A DNA stretch of 64,000 nt from Myxococcales bacterium (GCA_016706545.1 JADJJK010000049.1:5492-69491); one strand, 5' to 3'. Shown: positions 1 to 11,437, counted from the stretch's first letter. Numbers and translations are program-made. Notes: a model not told the origin generated them from the sequence alone.

Positions 1-742
1 TCACCCGGACATCGTCGCTCGCCTGCGCGATGAGCTGGAGGTGTCACGTCGCGCTCGCCACCCGGGGCTCCTCGAGATCCAGGCCTTCGGGCGGTCCGAG
101 GAAGGCGTGCCGTACCTGGTGATGGAGTTTCTCGACGGGGAGAACCTGGGCGATCTGCTGGACCGCGGCCGGCTCGAGCTGGGCGCCGCCGCCGCCATCG
201 GCGCGCAGGTGGCGAGCGCGGTGGCCGCGCTGCACGCCGCCGGCGTGGTGCATTGCGATCTCAAGCCGGACAACCTGCACGTGCTCTATCAAGAAGGGCT
301 CGCTGGCTGGCCTGCGACCAAGGTGCTGGACTACGGCGTGGCGCAGATCTGGGGCCGCGAGCTCGAGGATGAGCCCTCCATCGCGGGCACCCCGGCGTAC
401 ATGGCGCCGGAGCAGTGGCGCGGGCAAGCCGTGGCGGGCAGCGACGTGTACTCGCTCGGCTGCGTCCTCTACGAGATGGTCACTGGCGCTCCTCCCTTTG
501 GCGGGACCTTGCCGGAGCTGATGACCTCGCACTTCGAAGCCCTTCCACTTCGCGCCGCCGTTCGAAGGCCGGGCTTGCGCCTCGATCTTGATCGCTTGAT
601 CGGACGCATGCTGGCCAAAGATCCTGCGCTGCGGCCGCGCATGGCGGAGGTCGCGCGCTCTCTCGCGCTGGTCGCGCAGGAGCTGCCGAGCCCAAGCTGG
701 CACGCCGACACGTTCGCGTGGGCCGTGCTGGCCGCGGGCTAG
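1..742 (+). CDS. Ser/Thr protein kinase, 3' part (cut by window edge)
   Basis: The reading frame is open from base 2 to the stop at 742; the N-lobe with the Gly loop and catalytic Lys lies outside the window. What remains starts at the alpha-C helix (conserved Glu in RDELE) and carries a catalytic loop HCDLKPDN, so the usual HRD is HCD, a DYG in place of DFG, an APEQW activation-segment end and the SDVYSLGCVLYEM helix. The Asp and Asn needed for catalysis and metal binding are present, so it could be active although HCD and DYG are atypical. The chain ends about 60 residues after the kinase C-lobe with no membrane segment, so this end is cytosolic. A family member by motif order; substrate unknown. 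Confidence 0.9.
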   Translation, partial: HPDIVARLRDELEVSRRARHPGLLEIQAFGRSEEGVPYLVMEFLDGENLGDLLDRGRLELGAAAAIGAQVASAVAALHAAGVVHCDLKPDNLHVLYQEGLAGWPATKVLDYGVAQIWGRELEDEPSIAGTPAYMAPEQWRGQAVAGSDVYSLGCVLYEMVTGAPPFGGTLPELMTSHFEALPLRAAVRRPGLRLDLDRLIGRMLAKDPALRPRMAEVARSLALVAQELPSPSWHADTFAWAVLAAG

Positions 743-810
743 CTCGCGCGGTAAAGCAATCGGGATAGCTCTCTTCTTTCAACAGATTAGAGTTACGGCT
801 CGCCGAGGGA

Positions 811-840
811 TCTGATCTGTGGTATGCACTGAACATCAGA
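811..840. promoter_or_regulatory. dyad upstream of the imuB-like gene, possible operator
   Basis: An inverted repeat, TCTGAT at 811-816 and ATCAGA at 835-840, encloses a CTGAAC hexamer (829-834). CTGAAC resembles, from memory, the conserved half of the myxobacterial LexA box, but the rest of that box does not match well. It lies 22 bp before the preferred start of the polymerase gene, where a damage-responsive operator would be expected. Weak evidence. Confidence 0.3.
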
Positions 841-861
841 CCAGTGATGTACGTGAATACC

Positions 862-2199
862 ATGCGAATCGCTTGTGTCTTCGTCCCGCACCTTCCGCTG
901 CAGGCCGTGGTCCGGCGTCGTCCCGCGCTGCGCAAGCACGCGGTGGCGATCGTGTCCGGCGGTCCATCAGCTTCGGTCGTGGCGTGTTCTCGGCAGGCCT
1001 TTGCCGCCGGGGTGCGCGTCGGGATGCCCGCGTATGTGGTCCGGCAGAGCTGCGCGGAGTCCGCGCCGGAGCTCGTGATCGAGTCTCAGGATCTGGAAGC
1101 CGAGCTACAGCTCTCCTGCGCGCTGGCGGAGTCGCTGTACGGGATCTCTGGCTGCGTCGAAGCCGAGCATCTTCGCCGCGAGGGGCGTGCCCTCGGCGAG
1201 TCCCAAGGCGCCAAGCCGGGCACATTTTTGGCCGAGGTCCCCAACAAGATGAGGGGCGCCACCTTCGGCGCGCGCGCGCTGGAGCTGGCCGCCGCGCTGG
1301 ATATCTCGGTGCGGGTGGGCATCGCCGATGATCGCTTCACGGCCTGGGTGGCGGCTCGCCACGCCGGCCAGGTCGATGAGCCGGTGCTGGCGATTCCCCG
1401 TGGCGGCTCGGCGGCGTTTCTGGCGCCGCAGCCGCTGTCCCTGCTGGATATCTCCTTGGAGGTCCAGCAGATGCTCGCCGCGCTTGGCGTGCGCACGCTC
1501 GGCGAGTTCGCTGGCTTGCCGGCGCCCTCGGTGGCCCGCCGCTGGGACCTGGACTTTCAGGCGCTCGCTCGCGGAGAGGGTGGCTCGAAGCTGACGCCGA
1601 TCGTCCCTCAGCGGTTGGTGCTGCGAGAAGACGTCGAGGTGTGTGGTGAGCTTGGCCTGGGCGAGGCGGTGTCGATCCTCGCCGAGCGCATCTCGCTGCG
1701 GCTCTCCGGGCGGGCGGCGGTGGCCACGGCGCTGGAGGTCTCGGCGCAGACCGCGCAGGGACTCGAGTCCACGGCGCTGGGGCTGGTCCCTCCGCTCGCC
1801 GACGCGCAAGCGCTGGCCGATCGGCTGGGCCGCGCGGTGGGTGGCTCCGCGGTGCAGCGCCTGGCGGTGGTCGTGACCGCAGCTCAGCAGGCGACGGCGC
1901 AGGTGGACGAGCAAGGCACGCAGCCGGAAGCTGGCGGCGCCGCGCTGTTCGTGGTCGCTGGTTCCGCTGGTTCCGCCGGTCCGGGCGTCGGGGTGGGCGA
2001 GCCCGTGGCCATGCAGGCGAGCACGCTGGGGGCCGCGAGGTCGCAGGCACCGCGGACTGGCCAGGCCATCGGCATGTCGGGCGCGTTGCTGCGCAGGCTG
2101 GAGCCAGAGGGCTCCTCGCCGCCGCATCGCCGCACGCGGCGGGGCAAGCAGCGGCGCCGGATCGCCTCCACCCAGGCCCGCCTTTTTGGCAACGACTGA
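862..2199 (+). CDS. imuB: ImuB-like Y-family DNA polymerase homologue
   Basis: 445 residues from the ATG at 862, which begins MRIACVFVPHLPLQAV, the characteristic ImuB/DinB-like N-terminus. An in-frame GTG at 844 and ATG at 847 are alternative starts. ImuB proteins share the Y-family fold but usually lack the catalytic acidic residues and act as adaptors bringing ImuA and DnaE2 to the sliding clamp during mutagenic repair. The last residues contain QARLF, a good fit to the QxxLF clamp-binding motif. The final ~100 residues before it are Ala/Gly/Pro-rich and probably disordered. No imuA or dnaE2 is adjacent: a kinase lies upstream and yqeY downstream, so the usual cassette is split. Family call firm; polymerase activity doubtful. 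Confidence 0.78.
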   Translation: MRIACVFVPHLPLQAVVRRRPALRKHAVAIVSGGPSASVVACSRQAFAAGVRVGMPAYVVRQSCAESAPELVIESQDLEAELQLSCALAESLYGISGCVEAEHLRREGRALGESQGAKPGTFLAEVPNKMRGATFGARALELAAALDISVRVGIADDRFTAWVAARHAGQVDEPVLAIPRGGSAAFLAPQPLSLLDISLEVQQMLAALGVRTLGEFAGLPAPSVARRWDLDFQALARGEGGSKLTPIVPQRLVLREDVEVCGELGLGEAVSILAERISLRLSGRAAVATALEVSAQTAQGLESTALGLVPPLADAQALADRLGRAVGGSAVQRLAVVVTAAQQATAQVDEQGTQPEAGGAALFVVAGSAGSAGPGVGVGEPVAMQASTLGAARSQAPRTGQAIGMSGALLRRLEPEGSSPPHRRTRRGKQRRRIASTQARLFGND

Positions 2200-2255
2200 T
2201 CGCGGCCACGCGCTGGCACCCGGCGCATGTTGCGCGATCGTGGTAGAGAACAAAG

Positions 2256-2726
2256 ATGTCTGCCTCTCTCGAACAGACCCTGCGTGAACAGCTCACGGCC
2301 TCGATCCGCGCCAAGGATCTGCAGACCGCCAATCTCATCCGCATGATCAACACCAAGGTCATGGAGCGGCGCACCGCCAAGGGCTTCACCGGGACGGTGG
2401 ACGACGCGCTGATCTTGGACGTCATCGCGACGTACAAGAAGCAGATGGAGAAGGCGCGGGCGGACTTCGCCAACGCGGGGGAGCGCGGCAAGGAGCAGCT
2501 CGCCGAGATCGACTTCGAGGTGAAGTGGTGCGCCGGGTTCCTCCCGACGCAGCTCAGCGAAGCGGAGCTGCGCGCGGCGATCGCCGCGGTGATCGCGGAG
2601 CTGCCGCAGAAAGATCCGAAGATGGCCGGCCGCGTGATCGGGGCGGTCAAGAAGGCGCACGGCGACCGCGCCGACGCGGCGCTCACCAAGCGCATCGCCG
2701 AAGAGCTCCTGGCCGCTGGCACCTGA
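2256..2726 (+). CDS. yqeY: GatB/YqeY domain protein
   Basis: 156 residues, the normal length for free-standing YqeY proteins. The sequence fits the family throughout: N-terminal SLEQTLREQLTASIRAKD, a central block ending DFEVKWCAGFLPTQLSE, and a C-terminal three-helix region with KMAGRVIGAVK. The fold matches the tail domain of GatB, the tRNA-dependent amidotransferase subunit, and is thought to bind tRNA, but the cellular role of stand-alone members is not settled. The ATG at 2256 is well placed; a TAGAGA hexamer 6 nt before it is a near miss to the TAnnnT box seen at other genes here. It is separated by 56 bp from the polymerase gene and is probably a single-gene unit. Confidence 0.88.
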   Translation: MSASLEQTLREQLTASIRAKDLQTANLIRMINTKVMERRTAKGFTGTVDDALILDVIATYKKQMEKARADFANAGERGKEQLAEIDFEVKWCAGFLPTQLSEAELRAAIAAVIAELPQKDPKMAGRVIGAVKKAHGDRADAALTKRIAEELLAAGT

Positions 2727-2990
2727 GCCGGCTCTGGGCAACGCTGCTGAAATCGTCTGATATCGTCCGCGCAGCGAGGCGGGCAGGCGACGCTGGCGCT
2801 CGCGTCATGCGGCTCATCGAGATCAGCGGCCTTGCGCCTCGGTGAGTCCGACAAGATCCCGCGATCCCGCGAGGCGCGAATCCAACGTAGGCCAGAGTTG
2901 GTGCAGGCCCGACATGTGCCGCCCGCGCCAATCCGATCGCTGACAGGGCAATCCAGCGGCCTTGGATTGGTGGCCGTGGTTTCCCCGTGG

Positions 2991-2996
2991 TAGGCT
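2991..2996 (+). promoter_or_regulatory. -10-like TAGGCT (extended, TGg) before the dual kinase
   Basis: TAGGCT preceded by TGG, 28 nt upstream of the ATG at 3025. It would give a leader of about 20 nt with no recognisable Shine-Dalgarno sequence. Confidence 0.4.
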
Positions 2997-3024
2997 CGGC
3001 GCGCGGTTTGGTCCGCACTCGCCG

Positions 3025-6219
<3,195 letters not shown>

Positions 6220-6253
6220 CGGCCAGGTCTCGACCTTGGCCCCTGGGTAGGCT

Positions 6254-6377
6254 CGCTACCCGAGCGATCCGGCGAGCCAGTCGGCGGCTGCCGCGGGCGC
6301 CATCACGCGGTCGCCATCGCGCGGTCGCCATCTCGCGGCGCCATCGCTACACGAGCGATCCGGCGAGCCAGTCGGCG
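6254..6377. repeat. 33-bp direct repeat duplicating a gene end, with a 14-bp tandem repeat between
   Basis: A 33-bp sequence at 6254-6286 recurs at 6345-6377 with one mismatch, offset 91 bp. The second copy holds the stop codon and last codons of the cyclic-nucleotide-binding gene, so the first is a stray copy of that gene end. Between them a 14-bp unit starting CATC and containing GCGGTCGC is repeated about three times (6301-6341). Confidence 0.85.
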
Positions 6378-6811
6378 AGTTTGTCCACCGACGACAGCAT
6401 CTGGTTGGACTTGCGCAGGCGCTCTGACAGCGTCTTGACGATCTGCATGAGCAACACCGAGGCGGTGTGCGGATCGTCGATGAGCAGGCGATGCAGCGCC
6501 ACGTTGGGCAGGCGGAACAGGAAGGTCGGAGACATGGCGCTCACGCTCGCCGACCGCGGCGCTGGCTCCACCAGCGACATCTCGCCGAAGATCTCACCAG
6601 AGCCGAGCGTGGCGAAGGTCTTGCCATCGCGGTGGACCGCGACCTCTCCGGAGAGCACCAGGTACAGCGCGTCGCCAAGGCTGCCCTCGGCGACGATGTC
6701 CTCGCCGCCTTTCCAGGTCTCGATCTCGCCCTCCCGGCTGAGCCGGGAGATCCGTTCAGGCGAGAGCTGGGCCAGCAGCGGGTGACGTTCGAGGATCGTG
6801 CGGGTCGACAC
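6347..6811 (-). CDS. cyclic nucleotide-binding domain protein
   Basis: 154 residues from GTG 6811; an upstream in-frame start at 6847 would add 12 poorly conserved residues. One cNMP-binding (CRP-type) beta-roll fills the protein, with GDALYLVLSGEV, a GSGEIFGEMSLVEPAPRSASV phosphate-binding cassette containing the key Glu and Arg, and a C-terminal helix. There is no DNA-binding domain, so it is not a transcription factor of the CRP class but a stand-alone sensor module that probably acts through a protein partner. The nucleotide (cAMP or cGMP) cannot be read from the sequence. A CATACT hexamer lies 6 nt before GTG 6811. It is transcribed divergently from the sppA-like gene across a minisatellite. 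Confidence 0.85.
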   Translation of the reverse strand: MSTRTILERHPLLAQLSPERISRLSREGEIETWKGGEDIVAEGSLGDALYLVLSGEVAVHRDGKTFATLGSGEIFGEMSLVEPAPRSASVSAMSPTFLFRLPNVALHRLLIDDPHTASVLLMQIVKTLSERLRKSNQMLSSVDKLADWLAGSLV

Positions 6812-6882
6812 CTCCCCAGTATGAGATGCGCGCTCGCGTCGGTGCAATGCGCCTCTGCCGCTTGGCCGCCTGTCCGGCCCGG

Positions 6883-6986
6883 GACGCTCGGCCAGGGCGC
6901 TCGGCCAGGACGCTCGGTCAGGGCGCTCGGCCGGGGCGCTCGGCCAGGACGCTCGGCCAGGACGCTCGGCCAGGACGCTCGGCCAT
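6883..6986. repeat. 13-bp minisatellite, 8 units
   Basis: Eight contiguous 13-bp units (GACGCTCGGCCAG and close variants) fill 104 bp of the spacer between two divergent genes. The period is not a multiple of three, so the array is not coding in any one frame. Variants differ mostly at position 2 (A/G); the last three full units are almost identical, which suggests recent expansion. Confidence 0.93.
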
Positions 6987-7057
6987 CGCCAGGCCGGACG
7001 TCGGCTCGGCGCCTGGCCCGGGCCATGTCTTGGACCAGCCGGCGAGCTGGACAGTGC

Positions 7058-7063
7058 TACCTT
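7058..7063 (+). promoter_or_regulatory. -10-like TACCTT, 7 nt before the sppA-like start
   Basis: TACCTT preceded by TGC (extended -10 form) with 7 nt to ATG 7071. No Shine-Dalgarno sequence is possible in so short a leader, which suggests a leaderless transcript. Confidence 0.5.
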
Positions 7064-7070
7064 CGCTTCG

Positions 7071-9833
7071 ATGCCAGCTCTCCTCCGTCTGCTCGCGCGG
7101 CCTGCGGCGCGCTTCTTTGCGCCCTCGGCGGCGCGGCCCGGCGAGGCCAGGCGGTACCCCGCCGCGGCGGCGCAGACCCGCTGGCGTCGCGGGCGCAGGG
7201 CCCGGCTCGCGGCGCCGTCGCTGAACTCGCTGATCTCGCTGATCTCGCTGGCGTCGCTGAGCTCGCTGGCGTCGCTGATCTCGCTGATCTCGCTGATCTC
7301 GCTGGCGTCGCTGCTGGTCTCGCTGGGAGCTTCGGCGGTGGCGTATGGCCAGTCCGAGGACCGGCGCTACGCCACCGCGCTCACCGACGGCGTCTCGCTG
7401 CCGGCGACGGCGCTGGCTGGTGAGCACGATGGGCGGGCGTTGCTGGTGAACCCGGGGGGGCTTCAGTTCTTGCGCGGGCCGGAGGTGCTGCTCGCGCTCG
7501 CGTACGAGGACCCGGACGTTACTAACGCGCCGGGCGCTGGCGGCGGCCTGGTGCTCTCCGGCCCGCTCGGGGGTGGCCTGCTGCCGCGCCTGGGGCTGGG
7601 GCTGGGGCTGGAGGTGCTGCGGCCGAGCCGCGACGCGCTGCGGCCGGATCCTGGCACGCCGGTGCGGCTGTCGCTGGGCGCCTCGCTGCCGCTGGGGAGG
7701 AGCCTCGGCGTTGGCCTGGCGTGGCGGCACTTCTTCGACGAGGGCGGCGTCGATGGCCTCGACTCCATCGACCTCGGCGTCTCGGCGCGGTTTGGCAACC
7801 ACTGGGCGGCGGGCGCGGTGATGCGGGACGCGCTGGCGCCGCGCGCGCTGGGGCAGGTCGTGCGCCGTCGCTATGAGGCCGAGCTGACGCTGCGCCCCAC
7901 CGGCAGCGACGGCCTGGATCTGGGCCTGGGCGGACGACTGGGCGAGGACGAAGGCGAGGTCGACGGGTGGGGCCGGGCATCGCTGCGGCTCCGCCGCGGG
8001 TTGTACGCACACCTGTCCGTGGAGTCCCGGCGACTGGCGATCCACACCACCTCCGGCGCGCAGGTGAGCTCTGACGACGGCCGCGACGTGCGCCTCGCGC
8101 TGGGCCTGGAGCTGTCGCTCGGCGCGTTCGGCGCTACCTCCTGGGTCAGCGGGCTGCGCGACGAGCGCGGCGATTCCAGCTTGCTCGGCAGCGGGATCTT
8201 GCTGCGCAGCTCGGCGGTGGAGGTGCCCTCGCTGCTGGCGCCCGACGACCACATCGAGCGGATCTCGCTCGGCGGATCCCTCGATGGGCCCGCGCTCGTC
8301 GCGCTGGTGCTGCGCCTGCGCGCGATCGGCCGCGATCGGTCAGCCAAAGCGGTGGCGCTGGTGTTCGAGGACCTGTCCGCCGGATGGGCGACGGTGCGCG
8401 AGGTGCGCCAGGAGCTGGCGTCGCTGCGCGCCAGCGGCAAGAAGATCTACGCATTCCTGATAAGCGGCGACACGCGCGACTACTACCTGGCCTCGGTGGC
8501 GCACAAGATCTATGTCGATCCAGCCGGCGGCCTCTCCTTGACCGGCCTGCGCTCGCTCACGATGTACTGGCGCGGCGCCTTCGATCTGGTGGGGATCTCC
8601 CCCGAGTTCGAGAAGATCGCAGAGTACAAGAGCGCCCCCGAGCAGCTCACCCGCGACGGCCCCAGCGTCCCGGCGTCCCGCATGCGCGCGGAGCTGGCCG
8701 ACGGCTTGTGGGACGAGGTTCGCGCGGCGATCGCGCAGAGCCGCGGCCTGACCTTGGAGCGCGTGCAGGAGCTGATCGACGCCGGGCCTTACACCGCTGG
8801 TGACCTCGCCACCTCGACGGCGCTGGTGGACGCGGTGGCGACCCCGGAGCGCGCGGCGGTGGCGATCACCGAGGATCTGGGCCTGGCCATCGGCGTGGAC
8901 GAGCCGCCGGTGGAGCGCCCCGGCAAGTGGCGTCGGCCGCGGATCGCGCTGGTCCACCTGCAGGGCGACATCGTCGATGGTGCTTCGCAGAGCGTGCCGC
9001 TCCTGGGCCGCCGCATGGCGGGCGGCGAGACCATCGCGGCGGCGATCGCGGCGGCGCGCGCGGCGCCGGACATCGGCGCCATCGTGCTGCGCATCGACTC
9101 GCCCGGCGGCAGCGCGCTGGCCTCCGAGCTGATCGCGCGCGAGGTGTTCGCGACCCGCGGGGTCAAGCCCATCCTGTGCTCGCTGGGCAACGTGGCCGCG
9201 TCCGGCGGCTACTTCGCCGCCGCCGGCTGCGATCTCATCTACGCGGAGCCCACCACCATCACCGGCTCCATCGGCATCTTCTTTGGCAAGTTCGAGTTCA
9301 GCGGGCTGCTGGCGAGGCTTGGCGTCACCTCCGACACCGAGCTGCGCGGCAAGCGCGCGGATCTGGACTCGATGGTGCGACCGTACACGGCGCAGGAGCG
9401 CGAGCTCCTGCGATCGAAGCTGCAGTACGCCTATGGGCGCTTCGTGGGCGCGGTCGCGGAGGGCCGCGGGATGTCTCGGGCGCGGGTGGACGAGCTGGGG
9501 CGCGGCAGGGTGTGGACGGGGGCGCGAGCGCAGGAGGTGGGCCTGGTCGACCGGATGGGCGGCATCGGCGACGCGCTGGAGGAGGCCCGGCGCCGCATGG
9601 CGGTGCCGCCGAGCGAGCGGGTGGAGCTGGTGGAGCTCCCGCGCGCGGAGGCGGGCCTTTTGTCCTGGCTGGTCAAGCAGACGGGGGCCCAGGCGCCCTC
9701 GGGCCTCGCCGCCGCCGTCGGCCCCGCCGCAGCAAGTGAGCTGCAGGCGCTCCTCGTTGGCCTCTTGCCATCGGTGGTGCTTCAGCCAGGCGTGGCGCAG
9801 GCGCGGTTGCCGTTCGAGCTTCGCTGGGAGTGA
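7071..9833 (+). CDS. sppA: signal peptide peptidase SppA fused to an N-terminal barrel-like domain
   Basis: 920 residues. A basic N-terminus and a long repetitive Ser/Leu/Ile hydrophobic segment (about 50-85) form the export signal. Residues about 90-400 are Gly/Leu-rich alternating strands resembling an outer-membrane barrel of the PorV/FadL type; that assignment is inference. Residues about 400-900 are a complete 67-kDa-type SppA with two homologous halves. The general base is Lys520 in AEYKSAPE and the nucleophile is Ser711 in NVAASGGYF, the Lys/Ser dyad split between halves as in E. coli SppA. SppA degrades cleaved signal peptides and small membrane peptides. E. coli SppA is about 620 residues, so some 300 residues are extra. 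The fusion could place the protease at the outer membrane. Confidence 0.87.
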   Translation: MPALLRLLARPAARFFAPSAARPGEARRYPAAAAQTRWRRGRRARLAAPSLNSLISLISLASLSSLASLISLISLISLASLLVSLGASAVAYGQSEDRRYATALTDGVSLPATALAGEHDGRALLVNPGGLQFLRGPEVLLALAYEDPDVTNAPGAGGGLVLSGPLGGGLLPRLGLGLGLEVLRPSRDALRPDPGTPVRLSLGASLPLGRSLGVGLAWRHFFDEGGVDGLDSIDLGVSARFGNHWAAGAVMRDALAPRALGQVVRRRYEAELTLRPTGSDGLDLGLGGRLGEDEGEVDGWGRASLRLRRGLYAHLSVESRRLAIHTTSGAQVSSDDGRDVRLALGLELSLGAFGATSWVSGLRDERGDSSLLGSGILLRSSAVEVPSLLAPDDHIERISLGGSLDGPALVALVLRLRAIGRDRSAKAVALVFEDLSAGWATVREVRQELASLRASGKKIYAFLISGDTRDYYLASVAHKIYVDPAGGLSLTGLRSLTMYWRGAFDLVGISPEFEKIAEYKSAPEQLTRDGPSVPASRMRAELADGLWDEVRAAIAQSRGLTLERVQELIDAGPYTAGDLATSTALVDAVATPERAAVAITEDLGLAIGVDEPPVERPGKWRRPRIALVHLQGDIVDGASQSVPLLGRRMAGGETIAAAIAAARAAPDIGAIVLRIDSPGGSALASELIAREVFATRGVKPILCSLGNVAASGGYFAAAGCDLIYAEPTTITGSIGIFFGKFEFSGLLARLGVTSDTELRGKRADLDSMVRPYTAQERELLRSKLQYAYGRFVGAVAEGRGMSRARVDELGRGRVWTGARAQEVGLVDRMGGIGDALEEARRRMAVPPSERVELVELPRAEAGLLSWLVKQTGAQAPSGLAAAVGPAAASELQALLVGLLPSVVLQPGVAQARLPFELRWE
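7219..7327 (+). repeat. 9-bp coding repeat inside the SppA signal segment
   Basis: Units of CTGATCTCG and variants (CTGGCGTCG, CTGAGCTCG) repeat about eleven times and encode Leu-Ile-Ser/Leu-Ala-Ser triplets. Because the unit is 9 bp, copy changes lengthen or shorten the hydrophobic core without shifting frame. Confidence 0.85.
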
Positions 9834-9843
9834 GCCGAGGAGG

Positions 9844-10239
9844 CTACTGGCGAGGCGGGGCGTCGATGGCGGGACCAGCGTCGGGGCCAGCGTCGATGGC
9901 CGCGCCGGTGCCGATGGTCGCGCCGGGGTCGATGGTCGCGCCGGGGCCGATGGCCGCGCCGGGGCCGATGGTCGCGCCGGGGCCCGCGGACGTCGACGCC
10001 GCGGCCGCGGCGCGCGGCGTATCGAGCTGGGGCAGGACAGGGATGATCCGCTCCGGCGGCAGGTCTTCGCCCGGCACGTCGGGCCACAGCAGATAGCCCA
10101 GCGCGACGTTGGCCACTCCCAGCGCCACCATGCCGCCGGTCACCGTCAGCCAGGTTCGCCGGTGCTTGAAGGAGAAGGGCGTCGCGCGGTCCTTGGCCAC
10201 GGCGCTGGTGTAGCACGCAGGCCGACGCGGCCTGCGCAC
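9844..10239 (-). CDS. small single-pass membrane protein with hexapeptide-repeat tail
   Basis: 131 residues from GTG 10239, which lies 2 nt after the stop of the pseudouridine synthase gene; GTG 10200 would give 118 residues. One membrane helix (about 32-52 of the longer form, WLTVTGGMVALGVANVALGY) is followed by a tail built of repeats of the GPGATI type, encoded by an 18-bp DNA repeat at 9895-9984. The tail resembles low-complexity sequence more than a left-handed hexapeptide helix because it lacks the usual hydrophobic spacing. The tight spacing implies cotranscription with the upstream gene. No family recognised. Confidence 0.6.
   Translation of the reverse strand: MRRPRRPACYTSAVAKDRATPFSFKHRRTWLTVTGGMVALGVANVALGYLLWPDVPGEDLPPERIIPVLPQLDTPRAAAAASTSAGPGATIGPGAAIGPGATIDPGATIGTGAAIDAGPDAGPAIDAPPRQ
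9895..9984. repeat. 18-bp coding repeat, 5 units
   Basis: Five 18-bp units, GATGGTCGCGCCGGGGCC and variants, encode the hexapeptide tail of the small membrane protein on the minus strand. Substitutions keep the frame. Confidence 0.9.
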
Positions 10240-10241
10240 TT

Positions 10242-11432
10242 TTACTCGGCCAGGAGCGCGCGCAGGTCCCTGGGCAGCGGCGCGCTGATCTCCAGGACCT
10301 CGCCGCTGCGCGGGTGCGGCACCCGCACGGAGGCGGCGTGCAGCGCGTGCCTTGGCAGCACCAGGCGCTGCGCCAGCTCGGCGTCGACCCCGCGATCACA
10401 GAGCCGCATGAAGGCCTCGTCGCCCAGGCCGTACAGCTTGTCGCCGACGATCGGGTACCCGGCGTGCGCCAGGTGGACCCGGATCTGGTGCTGGCGCCCG
10501 GTGACCGGCTGGCAGCGCACCAGGCTGTACCTTGGCCGCCGATCCAGCACGCGCACCAGGGTCAGCGAGGGCAGCCCCCCGGGACCCGCGAGGATGCGGA
10601 CGCCGGTCAGGGGCGTCGGATCGTTGACGCCCGCCACGCGCAGCGGCGCGTCCAGGTGGGCCTCGGGCTGGTCACTCGACAGCTCCGGCCAGGGCGGGGT
10701 GCCATGTACCACCGCGCAGTAGGTCTTGCTCACCCGCTTGGTGGCGAACGCGAGCTTGACCTTGGCGACCGCCGCCTTGCCGCGCGCCAGCACCAGAACC
10801 CCGGAGGTCTCGCGATCCAGGCGGTGACAGATCTGCAGCTCCTCGCCGGGGTAGCGTTCCCGGAGCACGGTGGTCAGTGTGTTGAAATAGAACTTGGCAG
10901 AGGCGTGGACGGGCAAGCCAGCGGGCTTGTCGATCACCATCAGCTCGTCGTCCTGGTACAGCACCTCGAAGGTGCGCGGGCACGGCGGCTCCGGCCGCGC
11001 TGGACGGGAGATGGTGTAGCGCTCCCCCGCCATCACCGTGGTGTTTGGTCGCAGGGGGCGGTCGACGATCGGCGCGCCATCTCGTCGGAGCTGGGTCTGC
11101 ACCACCACCTGGATCTTGGAGCGTGACAGGCGGGGGATCTGGGCTTTGAGAAAGTGATCCAGGCGGAGCCCGGCCAGGTCAGGCGTCACCACCAGGCTCC
11201 GGGTGACGATCTTTGGCGCACCATCGGGGCCAAGGTGCGAGGTCAGGCCCCAGTCAACGCCGTCCGCTTCTGCGCCCGGAGGCGGCCACCACGCCGGGAT
11301 CGCGGCGCTGGGGTCCTTGGCCTCTGGCTCGTCGAGGAACTCGCCGCCGTCGTCGGGATCGTCCTGCGGCTGGGCCACCACCGGCGCGGGTCCGGGGGGG
11401 CTGGCGGTCCCGCCGGAAGATGCGTTGGCCAC
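10242..11432 (-). CDS. RluA-family 23S rRNA-type pseudouridine synthase
   Basis: 396 residues from GTG 11432, chosen because a TATGCT box sits 5 nt upstream; the TTG at 11462 would precede it. The first ~85 residues are an Asp/Pro-rich extension. An S4-like RNA-binding segment follows (LAGLRLDHFLKAQIPRLSRS), then the catalytic domain with HRLDRETSG, whose Asp206 is the nucleophile, and GRQHQIRVHL. This is the RluC/RluD pattern; the enzymes isomerise uridines in large-subunit rRNA after transcription. Which positions are modified cannot be read from sequence, so no symbol is given. The small membrane protein gene follows after 2 nt. Confidence 0.9.
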   Translation of the reverse strand: MANASSGGTASPPGPAPVVAQPQDDPDDGGEFLDEPEAKDPSAAIPAWWPPPGAEADGVDWGLTSHLGPDGAPKIVTRSLVVTPDLAGLRLDHFLKAQIPRLSRSKIQVVVQTQLRRDGAPIVDRPLRPNTTVMAGERYTISRPARPEPPCPRTFEVLYQDDELMVIDKPAGLPVHASAKFYFNTLTTVLRERYPGEELQICHRLDRETSGVLVLARGKAAVAKVKLAFATKRVSKTYCAVVHGTPPWPELSSDQPEAHLDAPLRVAGVNDPTPLTGVRILAGPGGLPSLTLVRVLDRRPRYSLVRCQPVTGRQHQIRVHLAHAGYPIVGDKLYGLGDEAFMRLCDRGVDAELAQRLVLPRHALHAASVRVPHPRSGEVLEISAPLPRDLRALLAE

Positions 11433-11437
11433 AGCCC

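Noticed and set aside
2244..2249. TAGAGA before yqeY counted as a -10 box
   Set aside because: It lacks the final T, so it was left out of the 14 matches, like TAGGAC before the small lipoprotein and TATACG before EF-G.
1337..2854. A 505-residue minus-strand ORF opposite imuB and yqeY
   Set aside because: Low-complexity Pro/Arg/Ser composition typical of GC-rich antisense frames, with no motif.
2727..3024. tRNA or small RNA gene in the spacer before the dual kinase
   Set aside because: No cloverleaf, T-loop motif or terminator hairpin could be drawn by eye.
6883..6986. CRISPR array
   Set aside because: Units are 13 bp and contiguous with no spacers, and no cas genes are present.
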